This document shows positions 23,231 through 33,639 of a stretch of DNA of 64,000 nt, piece by piece. Position 1 is the first letter of the stretch, and every line of letters begins with the position of its first letter. The position numbers and the translations under genes are program-made. The notes under the pieces were generated by a model, which saw only the letters and a program-made list of their open reading frames with translations, did not search any database and had not been told where the DNA came from. Location of the stretch: assembly GCA_036925085.1 (NCBI GenBank), contig JAUPFP010000001.1, positions 5,931,722 through 5,995,721 on the forward strand, given 5' to 3'. The stretch is from Brachycybe producta (Eukaryota; Arthropoda; Diplopoda; Playtdesmida; Andrognathidae).

Positions 23231-25990
23231 GAGCAAATCTACCCGAATTTACCTTTAAGTAAAAGTACCAAAACCCGCAAATCCGCCCCAAAACCTGCAA
23301 ATTCGACCCAAAACACGCAAATCCGTGAGTAGGGTGACATCCATTTGTTAGCTATATAGTATCTTAAGAGATACATTGCTAGAGGCAAATATTTTCTACT
23401 TGTTTCACTACAGAAAAAGATCAAAAGTTTGTATCTTAAAAGATACACAGTCAGTTAAGGGTTAAAGTTGAGGTGTGATTTTTAAGATGAAAAGTGACCC
23501 TTTTATACTCAAAATTGCCCCTAGTGGAATAGCATACAATGAAGACTCATTAAAACAAAACAGCAATAATAAGTAGGTCAAGGTTACGAAAGACGGGTTG
23601 ATAAACAACCTTAACACCCTTTGTTTTGCATATTATACATGTGTGTGGAAGAGCAACTTCATTGTCCTCTGCATTACTTTCTAGAAGCATGTTTAAATTG
23701 GATGATATTTGGCGGTGATCCTCTGCAAAAATGTCAGGCAGCTCTACATCTATCTCCCTATGAAATGCAGCCTCCCCTAAAAAAATGTTAAAATCAGTCT
23801 CAATAACCTTGATGCATCCCTTGCTGGGTGCCTGCATGTGATACATAATCAACTGGAAGAACTTCCTATCAGTTTAAAATTGACATTTAAAGTAAACTAT
23901 GGGTAGACTTTTATCAAGTAAGTTATAACTTGTAAGACTCTTAAGCATATGGGTTAGGGAATCAGGTCTGTAATTGAGGTCTGAAGAATACATCTGTAGT
24001 ATATCTGCATATTGAATCTGTAGAATGTTTGTGGATGGTAGTCATATGGACTATATGACTATTGTGACGGACCTTTTCCCTCTGGTAGAATCTGCTCTTT
24101 CAAGTTAAATACTAGCGAAGAGCTGCAATGTAATGATGAAAGTCGCGTCGCGAAAATAATCCAACACGAAAGAAATAGGGAAAACACCACTGGTTTGGAT
24201 TAAAGTGAATGGAAGTTATATTCCAGATATAAAAAATATGAAAATCACAAAAATACAAAAATAGTAACTTTTGAGAAAGTAAAATAAAAGAACCTAACCA
24301 AAATTGGGCATAGGTTCGGTCTTTTGAGAATCACTCTCGAATCGAAAAATACAGCTTTTTATACCCTGAGAACCCAGAAGTCGGATTCTCATTCACAAAA
24401 TTCTAATTGGTTAAATTGACTTTCTTGGCCCAAATAGACCAATCAACGGATCGGTCTACTTGGCCAAAATCAATGACTCATCCTCTGTTATCACACATTG
24501 GTGATAACAGAGAAAACGAAAACTTCTTTGAGAGACAGTATGTCAATTCGAACATCAGAAGTGTGATTTCTAGCTGAAAGATGATGGTCTTCAGACTTCA
24601 TCTTATTCAGGGCAGATAAACTGGATACAGGTAGGTTTCCATGTGCTAAATTGTTTCCTAGAGCAGCTTTGCAGACTTATTCTTCAATGCATCTTTCATG
24701 GCCTTCCTTCTACCCCATCGAACTTGTCTCCCAGTTTGATGATGTTGAAGAGTATCTGGTATGACATTGCAAGTTACATGTACTTCAACAGTCTGCAAAG
24801 GTTGTGGCTTATTAAAAACAGTGCATTTGAAGTGTGCCGAACACTTGCAGTAGCCGAAAGCCTTCAGATAGAAGACATCTACTGTTCTTTGTCCAGTTGC
24901 GGTGGAGTAGGTCGGTGCCTTTTCAGCAGTGAATGAGCAGCAACCCTGCACTTTTCCAAGTTCTTCACTGAAACGGTCTGCCCATTGGAAAGGAAACAAT
25001 TTACCAGTATTAAAATCAAATATTTTATTCCAGACATCTGCAGTAAAATTCATGATAAAATGTTGAGGAGGTTTGTTTGTGATCTCATCAACTGTAGTTG
25101 AAAAAACAGCTGCTAATGTCTCACTACTCAGCACCCTTTCTGGATGATGTTCTGTTAACTAAATGAATATCCCCTTCAGTCATGAATAATTGTTTTTCAT
25201 AAAAAAATGTTTTACTTGTTATTTTTGGCATGTTTTATTTTTTGGGGGATTTTTCAAAAAAGTTCCATAAAATTTCGATTATCCTATCAAAAGTTATTAA
25301 ATTGGAAACATTTGTAGCCAGTGTGACTCAAGCCATACAATTTACACAAATCTTCTTTGCATATTGAAATTTTATTTTTAAACATTTTTCATTACAGAAA
25401 ATTCGAAGTTGAATAAATAAACAACTACTTTGTATGAAAATTGTAAAATCATTATAAATCATCGTGTAGGGCCGTATTGCAAGGGCCACTTCCGCTGGTG
25501 ATATTTACATATACCGGAATGGTGAAAAGCAACGTAATTAACATACACGCCCGTCACGGAATTTTAGTACGCCCCCATTTTTTTCACCTCAATTTATGAA
25601 CCTATTTTAAAAGAACCATAAAATAAACTTAATAAAAACTAAATAAAATTAAATAAACTTAACATACTGCCGTTTCGAAATGTCTTCAAAAGTTTCAAGA
25701 ATAAGAAGATAACTTCATTGGGAGAGAACGAAAAAACGTCCTCTCCCAACGAAAGCGGCCATTAACTTAGAACATAGCCACCTTATATACAGTCCCAGGC
25801 CTGACATTTGGCTTAAAAACTGTAAGTCATAAATGGCCACCAAATGCATGTATATTTCACCAGAGGGCGATGACTACAAATAAAGAAAATAAAATTATTT
25901 CTTGGCTTTATGGTTGCACATTGAATAATCAAAAACAGTTTTCGTTCAAGTTATTCAGTTTTTCTTTAAAATTTTGCTCAAATATACAGT

Positions 25991-26090
25991 ATGGCATACT
26001 GCTGTGTGCCTATTTGTAAATCTTACTATAAAAATCCTGCAAGTAAAAGCAAGGAAAAATTACGAAAAATGTCAGCGATTAGTCTTTAAT
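25991..26090 (+). pseudogene. THAP-domain-like N-terminal fragment
   Basis: ATG at 25991 is followed by MAYCCVPICKSYYKNPAS, which resembles the first Cys-x-x-x-Cys part of a THAP zinc finger; such N-termini are common in P-element/THAP9 and related transposase-derived proteins. The frame closes at 26090. A further peptide (IRHPDYDEVYAWKRGHVD) is readable in another frame near 26170-26225. Too short and broken to be functional as it stands; it could also be coincidence. Confidence 0.3.
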
Positions 26091-26439
26091 TCAACAATAC
26101 AAGAAAGCAGTTCGGAATCTGGAGATCGATTTCAAAGCGGCTCGTGAACAGTTAGCAGAATTCGGCCATTCGTCATCCGGATTATGACGAAGTTTATGCG
26201 TGGAAGAGGGGGCACGTTGATAGATTATTTTACGTTTTTTTTTTATTTAAATCAACGAATACTATGTTTCATATTTATGTTTCGCGATAATTTTTTTTGT
26301 AATCATTCTTTTTTGTAATCTGGTACAAGTTGAAGAAGAAATAAATGTAATGAAATGGGAGCCGTGGCAAGGAGATTTTAAAATTAATTTGTATTGTATC
26401 ATCACAAATTCAAAAATAAACTTTCAATTCAAATTAAAA

Positions 26440-26650
26440 AAACAAAAATTCAAAATTCAATTAAATTAATTTTAAAAAAAATTTTCAAAAAAAACCTTAA
26501 AAAAATTTTTAAAAAAAACTTTTAAAAAAACTTTCCAAAAAAATTTTCAAAAAAAATTTTCAAAAAAAATTTCAAAAAAAATTTCAAAAAAAATGTTCAA
26601 AAAAAATTTTCAACAAAAATTTTCAAAAAAAGTTTTTAAAAAAAAATTAA
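26440..26650. repeat. A-rich degenerate tandem repeat
   Basis: About 15 imperfect copies of a 13-16 bp unit of the form TTTTCAAAAAAAA follow one another. It immediately precedes the inverted-repeat element at 26660-27270. Confidence 0.8.
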
Positions 26651-26659
26651 AATCGACAT

Positions 26660-27270
26660 GCAAATAACATTTGCCAATATAAAATTGTATTTGTTTCATT
26701 GACCCCTTCTTACGGCTCTATTTAAATTACGAAGATATCAACAGATACTTGTGGTAAAAGCATTAACGTTTCAAAAAATTCACGCAAAAAAAACTGAACG
26801 AATGTGACGAATTACCAAGGAACCTTCTGAAAATTGTAGAAACCTGTAAACAAAAAATAATTAAAATTTTAGACATTTTTTGCGAAATGTTTTGTAATTT
26901 GAAAGTAAATATAATTTTTTCTACAGTGTATTCATTTTTTTGTGGCTTTTTTATTTAGTTAATATTGTTTTATATAGTTAATACAATTACAAATGTTAAT
27001 TACTCCACATGTGTATCTATTGGGAGCTCGTTAACGAGGACTCTGAGCAAAGACGAGTGCGTCTTTTCCATTTGCAGGCAGATTTCCTTTTTTATGTTTC
27101 TCATTTGTAAAATAAAATTTCAAACGTCAGGATTATGGGTTTAACGTGAATTTTTCGAAACGTTAGTGCTTTTACCACAAATGTCTGTCGATGTCTTCTT
27201 AAATTATACAGATCTGTAGAAAACATTTATTGTACCAAATACAATTATTAGTTAGCAAATGAGATGTAGA
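26660..27270. mobile_element. Long inverted-repeat DNA element
   Basis: The left arm (about 26665-26790) and right arm (about 27145-27265) are inverted relatives over roughly 100 bp. Examples are TTGTGGTAAAAGCATTAACG against CGTTAGTGCTTTTACCACAA, and AAAATTGTATTTG against CAAATACAATTATT. The central 350 bp is unique and non-coding. No target duplication was identified. Confidence 0.65.
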
Positions 27271-28440
27271 GGCAGATTTATTTTTTATGTTCTTTAAAAT
27301 AATTCACTCAACTTTTCGATGTGGGTGTACCACGGTACATTCAGAATAAAACATTGAAAACAAACAAACAACGACGGATATTATAAAACTAATACATGGA
27401 TGTTAAACTACGCACTTTTTTCTTTATTTTCTCAAAAATTCACTAAAATTAAGCGAGTAATTGGCGAGAAAATAGCAAAAAAAAAACCGGTGCAGCGATT
27501 TTTCCATAGAGTTCTATGTTACAGTTTCGTCTGCTCATTTTAGGGGGCCGTCTTTTTGCCTACTGCCACTATCGCTACCACTCAAAATCGATTTTTCAGA
27601 ATTAATTTGTATTTTGTATAAATTTTGTGTACGTGTCAAAATTTCATAGGCCCTTAACTACTTGTAAGCCCCTGGGCACTGCACCTATTGTGCCTTTGAG
27701 ATAAAATGGCCCTGGTTATAAATAAAAACAGGCTCAAATATTCAGTCCAAAAATAACTTTCCACATGCTTCTGAAACAACAAAAGTATCTAGAGACCCAT
27801 TAAGGGCCACATGAGCCCCTTATGGTTAATGTAAAAAAAAAGATGACATAAGGTTGGTTCGATGGAATGAAATAAATATCTTTTTGATATAGTAAGTTCC
27901 CAATAATTACTTCATCGTGTAAACTGATCTCTAAATTGAAAGATTAAAAAACTATATCCTGATGGTGTGTTCTTATGAAAAATGCATAGAGAGGCCATAG
28001 TCCTCAAATGGAGCTCATACAACCCTCCTTTTTTGATATAAAAAGAGTGAGAGAAAGAGAGAGAGAGGGAAGATTTTTGCCACATGTTATAGAATATATA
28101 TTGGCTACAGTCTGTATGAAACAGTAGTTTGGTGCCATATGGGTCTTACTTGACGCCATTTAACAAAAGAACTTGAATGAGTATCGAATAAAGGCAATGC
28201 ATACTTTGAAGAAGAAAAAAAAAGCAATACAAAACCATTCAATTTTCGAACAGACGCCAACTCAAATAATGATTACCAAGCTCCAACCTCTCGAATGATC
28301 GACATCAAAATAGCCTCTAGGGGGTCAAAAGAGAGCCCCAAAACAAAACCACATTCAAAGTCCCAATTCAAATTCACTCACTCCCTCCTCTTAAACAGTC
28401 TTTTTGAAGTAGGGAGATACAGGTCCTATAGACAGGACTC
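27271..28440. other. Upstream region of the Olig-type gene, no gene seen
   Basis: No supported exon. A GA-rich microsatellite lies near 28045-28070. The interval may hold cis-regulatory DNA for the bHLH gene that starts at about 28.48 kb, but nothing in it can be assigned by eye. Confidence 0.45.
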
Positions 28441-28445
28441 AGAGG

Positions 28446-28453
28446 TATAAATA
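28446..28453 (+). promoter_or_regulatory. TATA box of the Olig-type gene
   Basis: GTATAAATAAAG at this position is followed 35 bp downstream by TTCAGTT (28479-28485), a good match to an arthropod/metazoan initiator. The proposed coding start is about 100 bp further on at 28584. The spacing suggests transcription starts near 28481. Confidence 0.6.
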
Positions 28454-28583
28454 AAGTGTGCTGACACACAGCTAGTATTCAGTTGGGTTTAGTTAAATTT
28501 GGATAAAATCTGGATCCTTATTTAATACAAATTTATCGAATGGAAAAGTTGAAATTTCTGAAACAAGATTTCTACAAGTAAAT

Positions 28584-30136
28584 ATGGCTAATGAAAGAAG
28601 AAACAGGAAATCAGAAGTTCATCAGAATTCATCACAAGTAGGTTTTAAAATAAGCATATTATAATGGCTATATGTAACTTGAAGTAAAGTTCAAAATCAC
28701 TGAAAATTTCTGTTTGAAAATGGTTTTCTAGAGTTTGACAAAACACTCCAAAGTGAGAATTCTTGGAAAGTTATGCTTCAATTTGATCTTTTGAATAACA
28801 TGATTCTAAGGTGGTATTTTATTTAAGAATGTCTGAAGTGCTGCAAGTAGCAAATTACTTTTGGAGCTCAATTTTCGTTTTTTTTTTTTGGGGGGGGGAA
28901 GTTTTTCCATTTCAAAACTCCAGAAAAAAAACTTCAGTTTCGACATCTCACAAGAATCTATCTGGCACAGTCACAAGGGCTACAGGTAGAGAATAACTTA
29001 ACTATTAGAAAAGTGCAGTACAGTATCGATTGTGTCAGCGCTTTGTGCAAGAGACCAAATTAACATCTTCCACCCTCAGGTAACTAAATAAGTGGCTACG
29101 ATAATAGGAGGAAAAGTGCTTTCTCTCTCATACCGTGACGAGAACTGAGGAGAACAGAGTCTCGATTAGGCACTCTCGGTCATCAACAGTAACAGCGCGT
29201 CCGACTATAAAAGATATTGCCATACTCGAACCCTAGAAGCCAATACTAGTCTATTCTCTACCTCAAATGATAGTCGTCGTGCCAGATGGATCCGTTTGAG
29301 ATGAAACACACCATACCTTTTATAATCTTAGCAACTTCCTCCAACAATTTTATCAACTCATCTTAAAGGTAAAACTTCAATCTTGTCATATATGATGATT
29401 GCAGGTATTTGAAGATGGTCATTCCTGTGGGGCAACAACGGATTCTGAAAGTAATTCGGGCGAAGGAGGACAGATTAGAGCAAGACACTCAACATCATCA
29501 AACAATAACACCAACAAAGCAGTGACTGATGGAGAACAACAAGAACTTCGTTTGAAGATTAACAGTCGAGAAAGAAGAAGAATGCACGACTTAAACTCGG
29601 CCCTCGATGGACTAAGAGAAGTAATGCCATATGCTAACGGACCTTCTGTACGAAAACTATCAAAAATAGCCACTTTGCTATTGGCCAAAAACTACATTCT
29701 CATGTTAAACAGTTCTTTGGACGAAATGAAAAAGTTGCTTAATGAAATCTACTCTCCAAATGACACACAGGCCAGCAATGGTACATCAAGCGGCAACCGT
29801 CCACTGCCCGCTTTGCCCTTGTCCACGGCCGCCTTGTTGAACTCCAAACACTCTGTGCCATCAATGGACATTTCTTGCTCAACAACTCTTGAAAAACAAT
29901 CACATCAACTATTGAAAATTGCTCCTGATATCAAACACACTATTAATATCCACTGTGGGCCAACAACTCTAGAACCTACACCTGTAGTGAGACCTTTACC
30001 ATGCTCCCAACAAACCTTTTCATTATTGCCACCTTCCCATTTAAGTCAGCCTCATTATCTAGCGTGTCAGTGTGTTCCATGCTCACTTTACAATGACAAA
30101 ACAAGAATTTCTCCAACAAAGAAACTTGATGACTAA
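28584..30136 (+). CDS. Olig: Olig-family bHLH transcription factor
   Basis: Nuclear E-box-binding transcription factor of the Olig/Bhlhe22 group, typically acting in neural or glial fate choice. Two exons, 28584-28637 and 29405-30136, join in phase 0 and give 261 residues. The first encodes only 18 residues ([18 protein letters not shown]). The bHLH domain occupies about residues 67-135: basic region [18 protein letters not shown], loop containing [20 protein letters not shown], helix 2 [15 protein letters not shown]. The [19 protein letters not shown] wording is characteristic of Olig proteins. The rest is Ser/Thr/Pro-rich with no other domain. A TATA box and initiator lie about 100 bp upstream of the start. 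Assignment to Olig over Bhlhe22/23 is by resemblance of helix 2; the N-terminal exon is inferred from splice signals and phase. Confidence 0.92.
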
Positions 30137-30306
30137 AGTTTTTTTGCCAAAAAAAAACACATGTTACTGCCAGAATAGAATATCAGTCATAAGACTCATA
30201 ACTGTACAGTTCATAACTTCATATGCTTCTTAGGCACGGTACAGAATGCCTGAAATAACAAGCCAATCTTGAAAATGCTTGTTATTATAGACATTACCTC
30301 AAGTAT

Positions 30307-30312
30307 AATAAA
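30307..30312 (+). terminator. Poly(A) signal of the Olig-type gene
   Basis: AATAAA lies 170 bp after the stop codon in otherwise unremarkable 3' sequence. It is the first canonical hexamer downstream of the gene. Confidence 0.5.
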
Positions 30313-30649
30313 TTGCGTTGATTTAATTTAATACTGAATTGGTGGCTCGACACATTATTTTTGTTAAAATCACATTTACTAATATTAAACTAAAAAAAAA
30401 AACCAGGATGACACCCACACAAGAAAGTTAGGAAACGACAGTCACTGTAAACAAGTTAGGCCTACTTTATAGTCGCTGCACTATAACTTTAAGGTTGTGA
30501 CGTCAGAGAGGCTGATTAAAATACTAGGATTATGTATCATTTTATTTGATGAAATGGTGTAATACGTCACCGGTATAACAAAATTGCTCAAGAAATCTTT
30601 TGTTATTAAAATATTGATAACTTTGCTGTCGTTATTTTTCTGTTAAAAA

Positions 30650-30965
30650 AAATTCACACTAGGCTGGTTTACAAGCCGCTGGTTGCTGCTGGCTGGTTGT
30701 AGCCTGCTAGCAGCATAGTGTGAACTGGTGAAGTTGAACATGTCCAACTTTAGCAGCTACCAGCTGTAGGTAGTTGAAACTCCACTGTTTGGGTTGGTTG
30801 TTGTTAGAGGTTGTGTTTTTGCAAGACGGTGATTGGACGGCGTGCACTGCTAATACCAGCAGTGACTGGACAAGTGTGAACCCAAAGCAGCAGCTGCTTG
30901 CTGTTGCTGCTAAATAGCCAGCAGTAACCAGCGGCTTGTAAACCAGCCTAGTGTGAATGTGCCAT
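30650..30965. mobile_element. Inverted-repeat MITE with GC-rich ends
   Basis: Left TTCACACTAGGCTGGTTTAC continues ...AAGCCGCTGGTT. The right arm mirrors it exactly (AACCAGCGGCTTGTAAACCA, then GCCTAGTGTGAA). The arms are over 35 bp and perfect. The interior is rich in GCTGCTGCT/AGCAGC words. Non-coding, with no clear target duplication; the left tip may be eroded by a poly-A run. Confidence 0.8.
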
Positions 30966-31215
30966 TAGAAAGAAAAATGACACAAGCCGTATTTTTTATC
31001 AACTTCTTTGACGTCACAAGCTTCAAATAACAGTGCGGCTACTGCAGTAGACAACCAAAGAAATGCAGGCGCCTGGCAAATGTTTAAAATTGCATAAGGA
31101 GCGTATCTTGCTGCTAACTAAAAATTGAAACTCCTAAAGGATGTAGTAAAAATGGAAACATTTTTAAGAAGAAAAAAATTCTTTAGAAAAAAAAAATCAA
31201 CTTTATTGAATTGGA

Positions 31216-31263
31216 TAGATGATGATGATGATGATGATTGGATTTCATCATCATCATCATCAT
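31216..31263. repeat. GAT/ATC triplet palindrome
   Basis: Seven GAT triplets are followed, after a 7-base spacer, by six to seven ATC triplets. The tract can fold into a hairpin with a stem of about 20 bp. A similar TCATCATCATC word recurs elsewhere (1740, 34470, 34736), so triplet expansion is common in this genome. Confidence 0.85.
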
Positions 31264-31404
31264 CTTCTAACTAAAATCTATGATATTTATAATTTTTCAT
31301 GAAGGTTACTGTGTTAAAAGAATATTTTTTTTAAAAAAAATATGTATAAACAAAACATGAAACACTCAAAATGCAATTTGTAAATATAAACAAACAGGAA
31401 GTAG

Positions 31405-31432
31405 CAAGAGAGAGAGAGAGAGAGAGAGAGAA
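31405..31432. repeat. GA microsatellite
   Basis: About 13 perfect copies of the dinucleotide AG. Confidence 0.9.
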
Positions 31433-31505
31433 AAATAAAGAAACATCGTAAACATACCTTAAATTTAAAAGAAAACCACTATAACTTATTTATTATACTG
31501 TAGAT

Positions 31506-31972
31506 TAGGGTGTCCCAAAAAAATCAAAGTTTGAAAATTAGAATGCATACCTTCTAAAACATTTCTCCCTTGTAAAATAATAATATCTGTAAAATTCCAG
31601 CTCATTTGAGCTATATTTAGAGGTCCCCCCAATGGCTCCCAAATCTCTCTGGCTATTACCATAGTTTTTTTATATTATACATGACAAATTTAAATTTAAA
31701 ATAGAAATATTCACAAAAACTTATGTATTATTTAATTTTACAACATATTACTTAAGTCAAGTGTATTACTGTATTGAAATTAAAATAATAATTTTGAAAA
31801 AAATTACCAAAATGTACCAACTTGGAGACCCTTTGGGGGACCTCTAAATATTGTTCAAATTATCAGAAATTTTAATAATACTATCTATGAATAAACTTTT
31901 CAGTGGGTACACTGTATATGCATTCACAGATTCTTAATTTTAATTTTTAATCGACATTTTTGGGACACCCTA
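31506..31972. mobile_element. hAT-type non-autonomous element with perfect 8-bp TSD
   Basis: Termini TAGGGTGTCCCAAAAAAATC and ATTTTTGGGACACCCTA are inverted repeats. Both flanks carry CTGTAGAT (31498-31505 and 31973-31980). Internal inverted words (GAGGTCCCCCCAATGG against GGGGGACCTCTAAATA) show that the arms extend well inward. Length is 467 bp, with no reading frame of note. Confidence 0.88.
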
Positions 31973-32704
31973 CTGTAGATCTATCTCCTTTTATAATGTA
32001 ACAAAAAGAATTGCTACAGAAATTGAAAAAGTTATAAATAAAAAGTGGACGACGACGAAGAAGAAGATGAAAATGTATTTGGAAGAGCAACTTAAACAAG
32101 AATATATCTTTCTATAAGTGCTACCTCATGTTTTTTTTATTTTCTGTATACTATCCTTTGATGGGGCCAATGTGGTTTTTCTTTCACCCCCCCCCCCCCC
32201 CAAAAAAAAAAGTCGGCTTCAATTCTTCTAAACAAACCACAGATGTGTACCTGATGTATACTTTTAAATACAAACACACACAAAAAAGTTTTTATTTGCT
32301 CAGCAGTTATTATTTCACTTTGCAACAAAAACGACTCTTATATGATGAGCAGTAGCAGTATTAATATTTTCATAAAACAAAGATAACTTGTATATGAAAA
32401 ACTCAAACATTTGAGTATCATAATCATAATTTCAATTCGAGTAGAAAACAAACATTAATAAATCTTCTTTAAAAGAAATCAAACGAGAAGCATCCATTGT
32501 ATTAATTGCTATTTTTTTTTGTAAAATTGTATTAATAACAATTAAATATATGAAGTAAACAAAATATGAATTATAGATTTGTTGAATTTTAGTTTCAAGT
32601 GTTTATGAACTGATGTCATTTTCAAATCTATAGAGAAATAATATTCAACCAGAAATACCTAGACATTTTTAATTAGGGAATGTTAAAGTAATTTTTCTGA
32701 TACC

Positions 32705-33005
32705 TTGTACACACCTGATAATTTAAATGCATTTAAATATTAAACGTGTTCTACAGAGCCCTGTGAATGACATACAAACAATTATGTCGAATTCAATTTA
32801 TTCAGTTAATAATCTGAAAATATTGATATAATAATATAAACTATTGACATTAAAATATTCATTTAGTATTTTAGTATTTTAATATAAAATATTAATAATA
32901 TTAAAGTCAATTTTTATTTTGTGTTCCTGTCCTTCACTGGATTCCGTAAAATTCACCTAAACACATTTAATTTGAATTCATTTAACTCATGTGTGTGTCT
33001 ACTAG
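32705..33005. repeat. Dispersed 300-bp repeat (copy 2, inverted)
   Basis: Reverse-orientation copy of 14104-14400. It begins TACACACCTGATAATTTAAA and ends near AACTCATGTGTGTGTCTA. Both copies share AACGTGTTCTACAGAGCCCT. Divergence is mostly in the AT-rich centre. Confidence 0.75.
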
Positions 33006-33059
33006 ATATAACGCAGCAAAAATAAACGTGTAACGAACGGTCTAAAAAGTAAGAAAAAA

Positions 33060-33639
33060 CAAGATCTAATCCCCTCTTGTCTTGTTGGTGTAGTATGGTA
33101 TGTGTAACTGTACAACTGTACAAAACCATTGAAGCACGTCGGAATTTATATAAATTTGAATAAATGAACCGTTTTTTTTTCTCAAGGTCAACATATGTTG
33201 AACTCTTCCTTTGGAAAGTGTAGAAGGGGGGAAGAGAGAAAAAAGTGGGAGGGGGTGAGCGGGGAAAAGGTTGGAAAGTGTAGAAGGGGGAGAGAGAGAG
33301 AAAAGTGGGAGGGGGTGACTGAAATTGAAATGAAAGGAGTAAAAAAAGGAAAAAACGTTGCGCATGCGCACACCAGAGAAAATGAAAAACTCATTTTCTC
33401 TTTCAAATATAAAAAGGGAAGGGGATAATAGTAGCAAACTTAAACTACAGTTTATCACGGGCAATTGTGCCCAGCATTAGAATTTCTTTTGCTCATCCCT
33501 TTTATGAACGTCAGCAATTTCTAATTGGTTTGTTACTTGGTCTGACGTCATAAAAGGGCGGAGGAAAAGAAATTCTAATGCAGGACACAGTTGCCTGTGG
33601 ATTTTGCTCCCGTCATTTATGACGGGTTACCCCACTAGT
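33060..33639. mobile_element. Rearranged copy of the foldback element with a nested palindrome
   Basis: Sequence from about 33140 to 33375 and the tip at 33595-33639 (CGTCATTTATGACGGGTTAC then CCCACTAGT) match the right arm of the 620-bp foldback element at 40431-41050. The expected opposite tip is missing. Between the arm and the tip, 33458-33597 is a palindrome whose centre (TTTCTAATTGGTTTGTTACT) matches the 9-bp-TSD MITE family at 12346 and 48933. A direct repeat of the GGAAAGTGTAGAAGGGGG unit is present at 33214 and 33271. Confidence 0.65.

Larger units (their letters stand above)
20994..25160 (-). pseudogene. Broken multi-exon PHD-finger gene or element
   Basis: A series of minus-strand exon-like segments reads from high to low coordinates: 25134-24505 (with a frameshift near 24660), 23852-23600, 22130-22025, about 21870-21647 and 21296-20994. 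Segment 2 ends in a Cys pair (HTCIICKTKG). Segment 3 has the matching half of a PHD zinc finger (QCDFCDGWLHWLCCGL), so the finger appears split by an intron. In the related copy at 60.5-61.1 kb the exon continues to CRPCELK before a GTAAAT donor, completing the last Cys pair. Here a small change after PDRY breaks that. A GC-rich insertion (22290-23230) lies in the intron between segments 2 and 3. I do not recognise the full protein. The occurrence of a second copy with intron sequence suggests a DNA-level mobile or duplicated unit, not a retrocopy. Confidence 0.5.

Noticed and set aside
24064-24500. Possible second solo LTR starting TGTGACGGACC and ending TTATCACA
   Set aside because: The flanking bases do not form a duplication (CTAT against CATT). 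The end word is part of a local hairpin (CTGTTATCAC...GTGATAACAG), so the boundary is unsupported.
33066-33464. Long minus-strand open frame with FSLFPPSTLS-type repeats
   Set aside because: It is produced by GA/CT-rich direct repeats within the foldback-related element, with no domain and no conservation of frame between repeat copies.
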